Source of the DNA: Actinomadura formosensis NBRC 14204
GTDB lineage: Bacteria > Actinomycetota > Actinomycetes > Streptosporangiales > Streptosporangiaceae
Length of the DNA stretch: 64,000 nucleotides
Direction: 5' to 3'
NCBI RefSeq assembly: GCF_001552155.1
Contig: NZ_BCQQ01000001.1
Location: 62,001-126,000, forward strand
How positions within the stretch are numbered: position 1 is the first letter of the stretch; every line of letters begins with the position of its first letter. Shown here in pieces: positions 10,138 through 20,154 of the stretch. Position numbers and translations under genes: made by a program. The notes below the pieces were generated by a model. The model saw only the letters and a list, made by a program, of their open reading frames with translations. It was not told where the DNA came from and did not search any database.

Positions 10138-11126
10138 GCAAGGAAGCGACCGTACTCTTCGACATCCCAGGGCCGAAGGCGCGCACGCGGAACACGATCC
10201 TCACCGTCATCGTGTCGGTGGTGATCGCCGCCGTCTTCGCCGCGCTCATCTGGCGCCTCGCCGACAAGGGCCAGCTCGCGGAGAAGCTCTGGACGCCGTT
10301 CACCAAGTGGACCGTCTGGCGGCACCTGATCATCCCCGGCCTGCTGAGCACCCTGAAGGCCGCCGCCGTCGCGACCGTCCTCGCGCTGCTGTTCGGCGTC
10401 GTGTTCGGCCTGGCCCGGCTCTCCGACCACTGGTGGATCCGGCTCCCCGCCGGGGCCGTCGTGGAGTTCTTCCGCGGCCTCCCGCTGCTGATCCTGATCT
10501 TCCTGGCGTTCTTCGTCCCGAACAAGATCAGCCCGGCGATCGCCGAGTCCCAGTTCGGCCAGCTGCAGCGCCTGTCGGTCGACTACTTCTTCTCGATCTT
10601 CGGCGTGGAGAGCAACGCCGGCGTGGTCACCGTGCCCGCGTTCGCCGCGGTCGTGTTCGGCCTCACCCTCTACAACGGGTCGGTGCTCGCCGAGGTCGTC
10701 CGTGCGGGCGTCCTGTCGATTCCGAAGGGGCAGGCGGAGGCCGCCTACTCCATCGGGCTGCGCAAGAACGGCGTCATGCGGCTCGTCCTGCTGCCGCAGG
10801 CCATCACCGTGATGATGCCGGCCATCGTGAGCCAGATCGTCGTCCTGCTCAAGGACACCGCGCTCGGGTTCATCATCGCCTACCCCGAACTGCTGCAGGC
10901 CGGCTTCAAGCAGGTACCCGCCAACTACAGCAACAACGTCCTGCAGGCCGGGATCGTGGTCGCGGTCATCTACATCGCGATCAACATGTCGGTGAGCCGG
11001 CTGGCGACGGCGCTGGAGTCCCGCAGCCGCCGCAGCCGCAAGACCCAGGCCAGGCCCATGGACGCGGGCGGGCCGCCGCCCGTGCCGGGGGTCGGGGTCA
11101 CCGGGCAGCCCGTCCCGTTGGCCTGA
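10134..11126 (+). CDS. Amino-acid ABC transporter permease (GluD type)
   Basis: Second membrane subunit, 330 residues. A first membrane segment (about 21-42) is followed by a linker, then by the permease core with LLSTLKAAAVATVLALLFG, VVEFFRGLPLLILIFL and the EAA loop EAAYSIGLRKNGVMRLVLLPQAI. The last 35 residues are a basic then proline/glycine-rich tail (SRRSRKTQ, PPPVPGVG) that looks like a cytoplasmic extension. The start overlaps the preceding stop by four bases, and a strong terminator follows. Confidence 0.93.
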   Translation: MSKEATVLFDIPGPKARTRNTILTVIVSVVIAAVFAALIWRLADKGQLAEKLWTPFTKWTVWRHLIIPGLLSTLKAAAVATVLALLFGVVFGLARLSDHWWIRLPAGAVVEFFRGLPLLILIFLAFFVPNKISPAIAESQFGQLQRLSVDYFFSIFGVESNAGVVTVPAFAAVVFGLTLYNGSVLAEVVRAGVLSIPKGQAEAAYSIGLRKNGVMRLVLLPQAITVMMPAIVSQIVVLLKDTALGFIIAYPELLQAGFKQVPANYSNNVLQAGIVVAVIYIAINMSVSRLATALESRSRRSRKTQARPMDAGGPPPVPGVGVTGQPVPLA

Positions 11127-11142
11127 CCTCCTGAGCGCCCGT

Positions 11143-11176
11143 GCGGGGGTGCCGCCGGTTCCGGCGGCACCCCCGC
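11143..11176 (+). terminator. Terminator of the amino-acid importer operon
   Basis: A 16-bp perfect stem (11143-11158 with 11161-11176) and a minimal TT loop, starting 16 bases after the last permease gene. Confidence 0.85.
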
Positions 11177-11277
11177 TCTGTTGCCGGCGAGTCCGCCGGT
11201 GGCCTGCATGTATCTTTCCGAAGTCAAACAGGCCGTCATGGCCCCAACCGATCCCCGTATGCGGGACGATTCCTGTT

Positions 11278-13311
11278 ATGACCGCTCGTGCGACCCTCCC
11301 CTACGGCTCCTGGCCCTCCCCCATCTCCGCGGCCGATGTCGCCCGCGCCCGGCTGCGCCTCAGTTTTCCCACCGTCGCGGGCGATGACGTGTGGTGGCAG
11401 GAGACCCGGCCCGAGGAGGGCGGGCGGACCACGGTCGTCCATCTCAACGGCGGTCATCGCACGGATCTGCTCCAGGCGCCGTGGGACGCCCGTACCCGCG
11501 TCCACGAGTACGGGGGCCGGTCCTACCTGCCGATCCGTACCGGCGAGGGCTGGTCGGTCGTGTTCTCCAACTACGACGACCAGCGGCTCCACCGGCTCGA
11601 CGAGGGCGACCCCAAGCCGTACCCGCTGACGCCCGAACCGGCCGTCCCGGCGGGGCTGCGCTACGCCGACTACGTCCTGTCCCCGGACGGGACGGAGATC
11701 TGGTGCGTGTGCGAAGGCCACATCACGGCGCCGGCCGAGCCCGCGCCCGCCGAGGGCGAGGACGCCGGGCACCCTCCGGCGGAGGAGCCGGGCACCACCG
11801 GGATCCGGCGCGCCATCGTCGCCGTCCCGCTGGACGGCAGCGCCGCCGGGGACGCCGGCGCGATCCGCGAGCTGGTCACCGGTGCGCAGTTCTACGCCTC
11901 GCCCGTCCCGTCGCCGGGCGGCGGGCACCTGGCGTGGGTGCAGTGGAACCACCCGCGCATGCCGTGGGACGGCACCGAGCTGCGCGTGGCGGCCATCGAG
12001 GACGGTGCGACGGTCGCGCCCAGGACCGTCAAGGGCGGGCTCACCGAGTCGGCCCTGGCGCCGCTGTGGCGCGACGACGAGTCCCTGTACGTGATCTCCG
12101 ACTGGCCCGGCTGGTGGAACATCTACCAGGTCGGCCTGCACGGTGAGTCGCCGCAGGCCCTCTACCCGGCCGAGGAGGAGTTCACCGGCCCGCTGTGGCA
12201 GCTCGGCGGCATGCCGTACGCGCTGCTCAGCGACGGGCGGCTCGCCGTCCTGCACGGCGAGGGCGACATGCGGCTCGGCGTCTACGATCCGGAGACCCTC
12301 GACCTCGTCGACCTGGAGGTCCCGTACGAGCACTGGGCGACGCAGTTGTCCGCGGACGGGACGACGATCGTCGGCATCGCCGGCGGGCCCGACCTGCCGC
12401 CCTCGGTCGTCCGCGTCGACACCACGACCGGGCGCGTCGAGGGGCTGCGGCGCGAGCTGGCCGAGCTGCCGGACGTCGCGTACCTGTCCAGGCCGCGCGC
12501 CGAACGCCTGGAGGGGCCGTTCGGGCGTCCCGTCCACGCGTACGTGTTCCCGCCGACCAACCCGGAGGCGGCGGGGCCCGAGGGTGAACTGCCGCCGTAC
12601 GTGGTGTTCGTGCACGGCGGCCCCACCCAGCGGGTCTCCACGGTGCTCGACCTGGAGCGGGCCTACTTCACCAGCCGCGGCATCGGGGTCATCGACGTCA
12701 ACTACGGCGGATCGACCGGCTATGGCCGCGCCTACCGTGAACGGCTGCGCCGCCAGTGGGGCGTCGTCGACGTAGAGGACGCCATAGCCGCGGCTCAGGC
12801 ACTCGTGGACGGCGGCATAGCCGATCCGGCACGGCTGGCGATCCGGGGCGGTTCCGCGGGCGGCTGGACTACGCTCGCTGCGATCACCCAGACGGACCTG
12901 TTCAAGGCCGCGACGTCCTACTTCGGCATCAGCGACCTGCAGAGCTTCGCCGAGGCCACGCACGACTTCGAGTCGCACTACCTGTTCGGGCTCATCGGCC
13001 CCCTGCCCGGCTTCGAGCGCGCCTACGAGGAGCGTTCACCGCTCGGCCGCGCCGACCGGACGGCGTGCCCCGTCCTGCTGCTCCAGGGGCTGAACGACCC
13101 GGTCGTGCCGCCGGACCAGTCCGAGCGTTTCGCGCTGGCGCTGGCCGACAAGAAGATGCCGTACGCCTACCTCACGTTCGAGGGCGAGTCGCACGGCTTC
13201 CGGAAGGCCGACACGATGATCCGCTGCCTGGAGGCGGAACTCGCCTTCTACGGCCAGACCCTCGGTTTCGAACCGCGCGGCGTGGAGCCGATCAACCTCA
13301 CGGTCGGCTGA
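11278..13311 (+). CDS. S9 family prolyl-oligopeptidase-like peptidase
   Basis: Serine peptidase of about 677 residues: an N-terminal beta-propeller region and a C-terminal alpha/beta-hydrolase domain. The catalytic triad is readable as Ser526 in RGGSAGGWT, Asp in LQGLNDPVVPP and His in FEGESHGFRK; the preceding YGGSTGYGR supplies the oxyanion-side motif. There is no signal peptide, so it is probably a cytoplasmic dipeptidyl or acylaminoacyl peptidase. I use the ATG at 11278, where protein-like sequence begins (MTARATLPYGSWPSP); the frame is open upstream through the previous operon's terminator, which argues against a longer form. Confidence 0.93.
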   Translation: MTARATLPYGSWPSPISAADVARARLRLSFPTVAGDDVWWQETRPEEGGRTTVVHLNGGHRTDLLQAPWDARTRVHEYGGRSYLPIRTGEGWSVVFSNYDDQRLHRLDEGDPKPYPLTPEPAVPAGLRYADYVLSPDGTEIWCVCEGHITAPAEPAPAEGEDAGHPPAEEPGTTGIRRAIVAVPLDGSAAGDAGAIRELVTGAQFYASPVPSPGGGHLAWVQWNHPRMPWDGTELRVAAIEDGATVAPRTVKGGLTESALAPLWRDDESLYVISDWPGWWNIYQVGLHGESPQALYPAEEEFTGPLWQLGGMPYALLSDGRLAVLHGEGDMRLGVYDPETLDLVDLEVPYEHWATQLSADGTTIVGIAGGPDLPPSVVRVDTTTGRVEGLRRELAELPDVAYLSRPRAERLEGPFGRPVHAYVFPPTNPEAAGPEGELPPYVVFVHGGPTQRVSTVLDLERAYFTSRGIGVIDVNYGGSTGYGRAYRERLRRQWGVVDVEDAIAAAQALVDGGIADPARLAIRGGSAGGWTTLAAITQTDLFKAATSYFGISDLQSFAEATHDFESHYLFGLIGPLPGFERAYEERSPLGRADRTACPVLLLQGLNDPVVPPDQSERFALALADKKMPYAYLTFEGESHGFRKADTMIRCLEAELAFYGQTLGFEPRGVEPINLTVG

Positions 13312-13316
13312 TCCGT

Positions 13317-13344
13317 CCCGCCCGTCCGCTCTCCGGCGGGCGGG
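13317..13344. terminator. Hairpin between converging peptidase and rny genes
   Basis: CCCGCCCG at 13317-13324 pairs with CGGGCGGG at 13337-13344 across a 12-base loop, in a 47-base gap between two converging genes. It could serve either strand. Confidence 0.5.
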
Positions 13345-13358
13345 CGCCGGACCGGGGC

Positions 13359-14930
<1,572 letters not shown>

Positions 14931-15423
14931 GAGGCAGATCCTTCCTCGCCGCGGGCCCCTCCGGACTTCGGGACCCTGCCTAGCGAGGATTTACTCGCGC
15001 TCGGATTCACGACATCGCGGGGCCACGCGCGGCGCGCCCCGATGCCCCGGCCGTATCCGGTCGGCGAACGGTGTCCTGTGTGCCTCTCAGCTGCTGGAAC
15101 GTGCTCGGTCGTATGGCAATCCGCAAGACGCGGAGTAACTCCTCACTGCCGTAACGGTAAGCGGCGCGGAGGTAATGAGCAAGCAAACGAAGGGCATTCC
15201 GGACTAACCGAACGTCAGCGTGACTCCTTCCTTACCGCCCTTCCCGACCCTCCACGCCCCTTCCCACCAGGCCGATCACTCTTGTGGGGGAGAGTCAGAA
15301 AACACCTCACCCGGCAGTCACCCCGCTCCGCAACCCGGAGTGTCACCGGCCCACGTCCGTGCGCGGGGCGCGGGCCTGCCCCGTATGACCTGCCCCATAT
15401 GACCCGCCCCGTATGGAAGGTGG
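14931..15423. other. Intergenic region upstream of rny
   Basis: About 490 bases between the recX stop and the rny start, both on the minus strand. It is less GC-rich than the neighbouring genes around 15120-15290. I see no conserved open frame, no clear terminator and no riboswitch-like structure. It most likely holds the rny promoter and a long leader. Confidence 0.4.
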
Positions 15424-15930
15424 TCAGTCGAAGGCGTCGTCGGGGATGGTCTCCAGGTCGGTGCTCTCTTCGGCCAGCGCCTCTTTGACCACCCGGTAGG
15501 AGAGGCCGGGCGGGTAGCCCTTGCGGGCGAGCATGCCCACCAGGCGGCGCATGCGCTTGGCGGGGTCGGCGCCCCTGGTGGCCGGGAGTTTGCGGTGAAC
15601 CAGGGCGCGGGCGGTTTCCTCCTCCTCGGCGGGGTCCAGGGACTCGACGGCTTCGTCGACGGTGTCCTCGGCCACGCCGCGGCGGCGAAGCTCGGCGGCC
15701 AGGGCTCGCCTGGCCAGGCCGCGGCCGGCATGCCGGGACCGGACCCAGGCCCGCGCGAACGCCTCATCGTCGATGAGGCCGACGTCGGTGAAGCGGGAGA
15801 GGACCCGTTCGGCCACCTCGTCCGGGATGTCCTTGCGGCGCAGGGCGCTCGCGAGCTGGGCCCGCGTGCGGGGCGACGCCGACAGCAGACGCAGGCAGAT
15901 CTCGCGGGCCCTGGCCTCGGGATCGCTCAT
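15424..15930 (-). CDS. recX: Regulatory protein RecX
   Basis: Small helical protein that binds inside RecA filaments and inhibits them. With the ATG at 15930 it has 168 residues, made of the expected three-helix repeats (ICLRLLSASPRTRAQLASALRR, then VLSRFTDVGLIDDEAFARAWVRSR, then GYPPGLSYRVVKEAL). The frame continues upstream to a GTG at 16029 with a plausible GAAGG site, giving 201 residues with a basic leader; many actinobacterial RecX proteins have such leaders, so the start is unsettled. It follows recA on the same strand, the standard arrangement. Confidence 0.92.
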   Translation of the reverse strand: MSDPEARAREICLRLLSASPRTRAQLASALRRKDIPDEVAERVLSRFTDVGLIDDEAFARAWVRSRHAGRGLARRALAAELRRRGVAEDTVDEAVESLDPAEEEETARALVHRKLPATRGADPAKRMRRLVGMLARKGYPPGLSYRVVKEALAEESTDLETIPDDAFD

Positions 15931-16066
15931 GCGGCCGTGGGAGCGGCGGCGCCGCCGGGGAAGGTCCGTGCACCGATCGCGCGGTGCCGGGTGAGGCGCC
16001 GCCGCCCTGCATACGAGATCATCGCTCACCCTTCGTCAAGTGTCACCCACCGCCGCGGATTCTTGG

Positions 16067-17185
16067 TTATGAATCACCCGTCTTGGTGGCCTTCGCCCCC
16101 CTTTTCGCGGCGGTGGTCCGGCCGGCGGCGGCCGGAGCCGGGGGCGCGGGCGGCGCGGCGGCCGGGGCGGGCTCGGCCTCCTTGTCGACCTTGGGACCGA
16201 TGCCCAGCTTCTCCTTGATCTTCTTCTCGATGCCGTCGGCCATGTCGGGGTTGGCCTTGAGGAAGTTGCGGGCGTTCTCCTTGCCCTGGCCGAGCTGGTC
16301 GCCGTCGTAGGTGTACCAGGCGCCGGACTTGCGGACGAAGCCGTGCTCCACGCCGAGGTCGATCAGGCCGCCCTCGCGGCTGATGCCCTGGCCGTAGAGG
16401 AGGTCGAAGTCGGCGACGCGGAAGGGCGGAGCCATCTTGTTCTTGACGACCTTGACGCGGACGCGGTTGCCGACGGCCTCGGTGCCGTCCTTGAGGGTCT
16501 CGATACGGCGGACGTCCAGCCGGACCGAGGCGTAGAACTTCAGCGCCCGGCCCCCGGTGGTGGTCTCCGGGGAGCCGAACATGACGCCGACCTTCTCACG
16601 GAGCTGGTTGATGAAGATGGCGGTTGTCTTGGTCTGGTTGATCGCGCCGGTGAGCTTGCGCAGGGCCTGGGACATGAGGCGGGCCTGGAGACCGACGTGG
16701 CTGTCGCCCATCTCGCCCTCGATCTCGGCGCGCGGGACGAGCGCGGCGACGGAGTCGATGACGACGATGTCGATCGCGCCTGAGCGGATCAGCATGTCGG
16801 TGATCTCCAGGGCCTGCTCGCCGGTGTCGGGCTGGGAGACCAGCAGGGCGTCGATGTCGACACCGAGCTTGGCGGCGTACTCGGGGTCGAGCGCGTGCTC
16901 GGCGTCGACGAACGCGGCGATGCCGCCCTTCTTCTGGACACTGGCCACCGCGTGCAGCGCGATGGAGGTCTTGCCGGAGCCCTCGGGGCCGTAGACCTCG
17001 ACGACGCGCCCGCGCGGGAGGCCGCCGATGCCGAGCGCGATGTCGAGGGAGATCGCGCCGGTGGGGATCACCTCGACGGGCGCCCGCGCCTCCTCGCCCA
17101 TCCGCATGACCGACCCCTTGCCGAACTGCCGCTCGATCTGGGCGAGTGCGGTCTCGAGAGCCTTCTCCCGGTCGTTCGCTGCCAT
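16067..17185 (-). CDS. recA: Recombinase RecA
   Basis: ATP-dependent strand-exchange protein and coprotease for LexA, 372 residues. Walker A is GPEGSGKTS, Walker B lies in [12 protein letters not shown], and the DNA-binding loops include [24 protein letters not shown] and the ATP-cap [13 protein letters not shown]. The C terminus is an alanine/proline-rich tail of about 35 residues. ATG at 17185, with AGGACATC just upstream. No intein interrupts the gene. Two DNA-damage control elements lie upstream (a PafBC-type promoter and a LexA box, listed separately), the same layout as in mycobacteria. Confidence 0.98.
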   Translation of the reverse strand: MAANDREKALETALAQIERQFGKGSVMRMGEEARAPVEVIPTGAISLDIALGIGGLPRGRVVEVYGPEGSGKTSIALHAVASVQKKGGIAAFVDAEHALDPEYAAKLGVDIDALLVSQPDTGEQALEITDMLIRSGAIDIVVIDSVAALVPRAEIEGEMGDSHVGLQARLMSQALRKLTGAINQTKTTAIFINQLREKVGVMFGSPETTTGGRALKFYASVRLDVRRIETLKDGTEAVGNRVRVKVVKNKMAPPFRVADFDLLYGQGISREGGLIDLGVEHGFVRKSGAWYTYDGDQLGQGKENARNFLKANPDMADGIEKKIKEKLGIGPKVDKEAEPAPAAAPPAPPAPAAAGRTTAAKRGAKATKTGDS

Positions 17186-17246
17186 GAGATGTCCTTCTCG
17201 TCGTGACTGTCGGCTTCTCGGCCGCTGCTTTGCGCTGTCGAGGGCG

Positions 17247-17269
17247 ACGTTACGGCGGGCCACCGACAC
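17247..17269 (-). promoter_or_regulatory. recA proximal promoter, RecA-NDp/PafBC type
   Basis: Read on the minus strand: GTGTCGGTG (17269-17261), exactly 8 bases, then TAACGT (17252-17247). This matches the mycobacterial LexA-independent damage promoter TTGTCRGTG-N8-TANNNT except for the first base of the upstream box. The -10 is about 60 bases from the recA ATG. Confidence 0.8.
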
Positions 17270-17291
17270 TTTTCGAGCCCCCGCGCAATTG

Positions 17292-17336
17292 TGGACGACG
17301 CCGCCATGGACGGCACCGCCATGGACGACGCCGCGC
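17292..17336. repeat. Three tandem 15-bp repeats in the recA control region
   Basis: Copies at 17292-17306, 17307-17321 and 17322-17336 share the pattern TGGACGRCRCCGCCA with few differences. They lie between the LexA box and the proximal recA promoter. No function is known. Confidence 0.6.
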
Positions 17337-17354
17337 GTCAGAGACCAGCTTACC

Positions 17355-17366
17355 GAACATCCGTTC
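17355..17366. promoter_or_regulatory. LexA (SOS) box
   Basis: GAACATCCGTTC is a perfect match to the actinobacterial LexA consensus GAAC-N4-GTTC, flanked by C and G. It lies 170 bases upstream of recA and about 95 bases upstream of the divergent ATP-grasp gene at 17461, so it could in principle affect both. Confidence 0.88.
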
Positions 17367-17460
17367 GATCATCGCTCGTTATGCCGATTCGAGCATGAAT
17401 GGCCGTGCGCTCTCTGGTCCCGACCCCGTACGCTGGCGCAGTCCACGGAGGGTTCCGAAC

Positions 17461-18330
17461 ATGACGCTGACCGTCCTCTTCTGCGTCGATCCGCTCCATC
17501 CCCGGCGCGTTGACCCCCACTTCTCCCGCGAGGCCGCCGCCGTGCGGGACCACTACGGCGAGATCGCCCTGATCGACCACGACGCGCTGCGGCGCGGCGA
17601 CGCAGAGGACGCCGTCGACGCGGTGCCCTCCGGCCTGGGGCCCGCCTGGTATCGCGGCTGGATGCTCTCGGCGGAGGAGTACGGCGCGATGGCCGCCGCC
17701 TTGAAGCGGCGCGGGACGGTCCTGCTGACGCATCCGAACGACTACAGGCGCGCGCACGAGCTGCCGGGCTGGCATGAGACGTTCGCGGGGCTCACCCCGC
17801 ACAGCGTGTGGCGGCCCCTCGGCCCGGGGCAGGACCCCGGTGCCCTCCATGAACTGGAGGAGCTCGTCCGTCCGCTGCGCGGCGGCCCGGCCGTGGTCAA
17901 GGACTACGTGAAGTCGTGCAAGCACGAGTGGGAGGAGGCGTGCTTCGTCCCCGACGTGAAGAACCTCGCACGGCTGCACGACGTCGCGTCCAAGATGGTC
18001 GCGCTACGGGACGACCATCTGGCGGGCGGCCTCGTCGTGCGCGAGTTCGAGGAGTACGACGGCGAGGGTGAGGCGCGCGTGTGGTGGGTGGACGGCGAGC
18101 CCGCCCTGGTGGGCCCGCATCCCGACAGCCCTGATGTGGAACTCGATCCGGACGTGGACGCCGTGGCGCCGGCCGTCCGCGCGCTCGGCTGCCGTTTCAT
18201 CACCACCGACCTGGCCCGCCGCACGGACGGCGCATGGCGCGTGGTGGAGGTCGGCGACGGTCAGGTCAGCGATCTGCCGTCGTCGGTGGACGCGATGGAT
18301 CTCTACGCCCACCTGCCCGTACCCGAATGA
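17461..18330 (+). CDS. ATP-grasp protein of the R2K clade (DUF4343-like)
   Basis: A 289-residue ATP-grasp protein. A Rossmann-like N-terminal part (TVLFCVDPLHPRRVDPHF) precedes the ligase core with GPAVVKDYVKSCKHEW near residue 145, where two lysines and the following basic residues fit the R2K signature. Later come GLVVREFEEYDGE, ARVWWVDGEPALVG and the metal-binding WRVVEVGDGQVSDLP. Family members are inferred to form amide bonds on peptides or proteins; the substrate is unknown. The ATG at 17461 follows an ACGGAGGG site. It is divergent from recA and co-directional with a lipoprotein and a second ATP-grasp gene downstream. Confidence 0.8.
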   Translation: MTLTVLFCVDPLHPRRVDPHFSREAAAVRDHYGEIALIDHDALRRGDAEDAVDAVPSGLGPAWYRGWMLSAEEYGAMAAALKRRGTVLLTHPNDYRRAHELPGWHETFAGLTPHSVWRPLGPGQDPGALHELEELVRPLRGGPAVVKDYVKSCKHEWEEACFVPDVKNLARLHDVASKMVALRDDHLAGGLVVREFEEYDGEGEARVWWVDGEPALVGPHPDSPDVELDPDVDAVAPAVRALGCRFITTDLARRTDGAWRVVEVGDGQVSDLPSSVDAMDLYAHLPVPE

Positions 18331-18426
18331 CCGGTCGGCGCGGAACCGGGACACATGTCTCTTCCGTCTCATGATCCGCAGTTCTAGGCTGCCTGATCAC
18401 TGATGCTTGACTAAGGACGTGTGCCC

Positions 18427-18786
18427 GTGTCCCCACAGGAGACCGATCGCCGGTTCAGCTCCCGCGTCGTGAAAGTGGGAATGGTGAGCGCGCTGTCACT
18501 GACGCTCGTCGCGTGCGGCGCCGGTTCGACCACGGCGCGATGCGTCGATCGGAATTCGCCCGGCAGGGGCGGTTACCGGGTCGTCCCGGACGGCAACTGC
18601 GACCCCGGCGACATCGACCGCACGTCCCACGCGTACGGCCGGTACTTCTGGTACTACGGCGGGAAGAGCACCTCCGGGTTCGCGTCCGGCGGCAGCGGCA
18701 TCCGGCCCGACGGGAAGATCAAGTCGAGCAGCGGGCGGACGCTGAGCCGTGGCGGGTTCGGCGGCAGCGGCCGGAGCGGAGGCTGA
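18427..18786 (+). CDS. Small lipoprotein with glycine/serine-rich tail (YgiB-like context)
   Basis: About 119 residues. A basic N terminus and hydrophobic stretch end in the lipobox LVAC, predicting a lipid-anchored envelope protein. The middle carries cysteines and an aromatic patch (HAYGRYFWYYGGKS). The tail is almost entirely Gly/Ser/Arg (RGGFGGSGRSGG at the end). Gene order, lipoprotein then a glutathionylspermidine-synthase-like enzyme, resembles ygiB-ygiC and yjfM-yjfC of enterobacteria. I prefer the GTG at 18427, eight bases after AAGGAC, over the GTG at 18421. Homology to YgiB itself is not established from sequence alone. Confidence 0.72.
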   Translation: MSPQETDRRFSSRVVKVGMVSALSLTLVACGAGSTTARCVDRNSPGRGGYRVVPDGNCDPGDIDRTSHAYGRYFWYYGGKSTSGFASGGSGIRPDGKIKSSSGRTLSRGGFGGSGRSGG

Positions 18787-18789
18787 CCC

Positions 18790-19947
18790 GTGCACCGTAT
18801 GCGTTCGACGCCGCGTGACGGCTGGGCGGAGAAGATCGAGGCGCACGGCCTGGCCTTCCACCGCACCGCGCACCCCGAGTACCTGACCCGGCCCTACTGG
18901 GACGAGTCCGTGCACTACGTCTTCGACATGATCGAGGTACTGGCACTTGAAACGGCCGTCGAAGAGCTGCACCGGATGTGCCTGGACGTGGTCGAGCACG
19001 TCGTGTCCACCGGCCGCTACCACGCTCTCGGCATCCCCGGCTGGGTGGCGCCGCTGATCGAGGAGTCGTGGCGGCGCGGCGATCCGCACCTGTACGGGCG
19101 GTTCGATCTGCGTTACGACGGCCAGGGCCCGCCCAAGCTCCTGGAGTACAACGCCGACACTCCGACGGCCCTGGTCGAGAGCTCCGTCGTCCAGTGGCAC
19201 TGGCTGCAGGACACCCATCCGGGGGACGACCAGTGGAACTCCATTCACGAGCGGCTCGTGGCCCGCTGGAAGGAGATCGCTCCGGCCGCGGGCGGGGGGC
19301 CGGTCCATTTCGCCTGGACGGCCGATGACGAGACCGGTGAGGAGGTCATGACGATCGCCTACATGCAGGAGACGGCCGAGGAGGCCGGCCTGCCGGGCAT
19401 GGCGATCGCCATGGAGGACATCGGCTGGGACTCCGCACGCGGGCGTTTCGTGGACCTGGACGAGCGGGAGATCGGGACGCTCTGCAAGCTCTACCCGTGG
19501 GAGTGGATCGTCGCCGAGCCGTTCGGGAAGAACATTCCGGGAGCGCCCACGTCGTGGATAGAGCCGATCTGGAAGATGGTGCTGTCGAACAAGGCGCTGC
19601 TCGTCCTGCTGTGGGAGCTCTTCCCCGGGCACCCCAACCTGCTGCCGGCCTACCTGAACACACCCTCGGACCTCACGTCCTACGTGCAGAAGCCGCTGCT
19701 GGGGCGGGAGGGGGCGAGCATGCGCATCGTCCTGCCGGACGGAACCGAGCAGCGAACCGAGGGCGACTACGGCACGGAAGGGTTCGTCTTCCAGGAGTTC
19801 TGCCCGCTGCCGGACTTCGATGGCGAGCACCCGGTGCTGGGGGCGTGGGTGGTCCACGATGAAGCGGCCGGCCTCGGCATCAGGGAGACGTCGGGACTCA
19901 TCACCGACGACACGTCGTCGTTCGTCCCGCACCGCATTCGGCTGTAG
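18790..19947 (+). CDS. Glutathionylspermidine synthase-like ATP-grasp enzyme
   Basis: A 385-residue member of the GSP-synthase-like ATP-grasp family (YgiC/YjfC type). Family motifs are YWDESVHYVF near the N terminus, RFDLRYDGQGPPKLLEYNADTPTALVE (about residues 102-128), and the late KPLLGREGASMRI and VFQEFCPLP. There is no N-terminal CHAP amidase, so it is unlikely to handle true glutathionylspermidine, which actinobacteria lack; a peptide or protein substrate is more plausible. The GTG start follows GGAGG by seven bases and the lipoprotein stop by three, so the two are surely one operon. It ends 3 bases short of the converging DUF3046 gene. Confidence 0.85.
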   Translation: MHRMRSTPRDGWAEKIEAHGLAFHRTAHPEYLTRPYWDESVHYVFDMIEVLALETAVEELHRMCLDVVEHVVSTGRYHALGIPGWVAPLIEESWRRGDPHLYGRFDLRYDGQGPPKLLEYNADTPTALVESSVVQWHWLQDTHPGDDQWNSIHERLVARWKEIAPAAGGGPVHFAWTADDETGEEVMTIAYMQETAEEAGLPGMAIAMEDIGWDSARGRFVDLDEREIGTLCKLYPWEWIVAEPFGKNIPGAPTSWIEPIWKMVLSNKALLVLLWELFPGHPNLLPAYLNTPSDLTSYVQKPLLGREGASMRIVLPDGTEQRTEGDYGTEGFVFQEFCPLPDFDGEHPVLGAWVVHDEAAGLGIRETSGLITDDTSSFVPHRIRL

Positions 19948-19950
19948 CGG

Positions 19951-20145
19951 CTACTGCAGGGTGGACGGCACGTCGAAGTTCGCGACGACGGCCTCCCAGA
20001 CCTTCCTGGCGGGTTCCCCGTCGGTGAGTGCCTGCTCGATGGTGCGGCCGCCCAGTTCGGCCATGACGTAGTCCTTGGCCACACTCTCGGCGTAGCGCTC
20101 GCCGAACTGCTGCTTCATCCGATCCCAGAAAACTGTGAGCCGCAC
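19951..20145 (-). CDS. DUF3046 protein
   Basis: A 64-residue protein matching DUF3046 along its whole length: RLTVFWDRMKQQFGERYAES, DYVMAELGGRTIEQAL and a C-terminal VWEAVVANFDVP. The family is confined to actinobacteria and is usually a near neighbour of recA (Rv2738c in M. tuberculosis), but has no known function. GTG start at 20145. It lies 9 bases after the esterase gene and is probably its operon partner. Here the ATP-grasp genes separate it from recA. Confidence 0.9.
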   Translation of the reverse strand: MRLTVFWDRMKQQFGERYAESVAKDYVMAELGGRTIEQALTDGEPARKVWEAVVANFDVPSTLQ

Positions 20146-20154
20146 CGCTCCACG

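Noticed and set aside
15930-16029. Longer RecX start at GTG 16029
   Set aside because: Not excluded, but the added 33 residues are Arg/Pro-rich and outside the conserved fold, so the shorter form was preferred.
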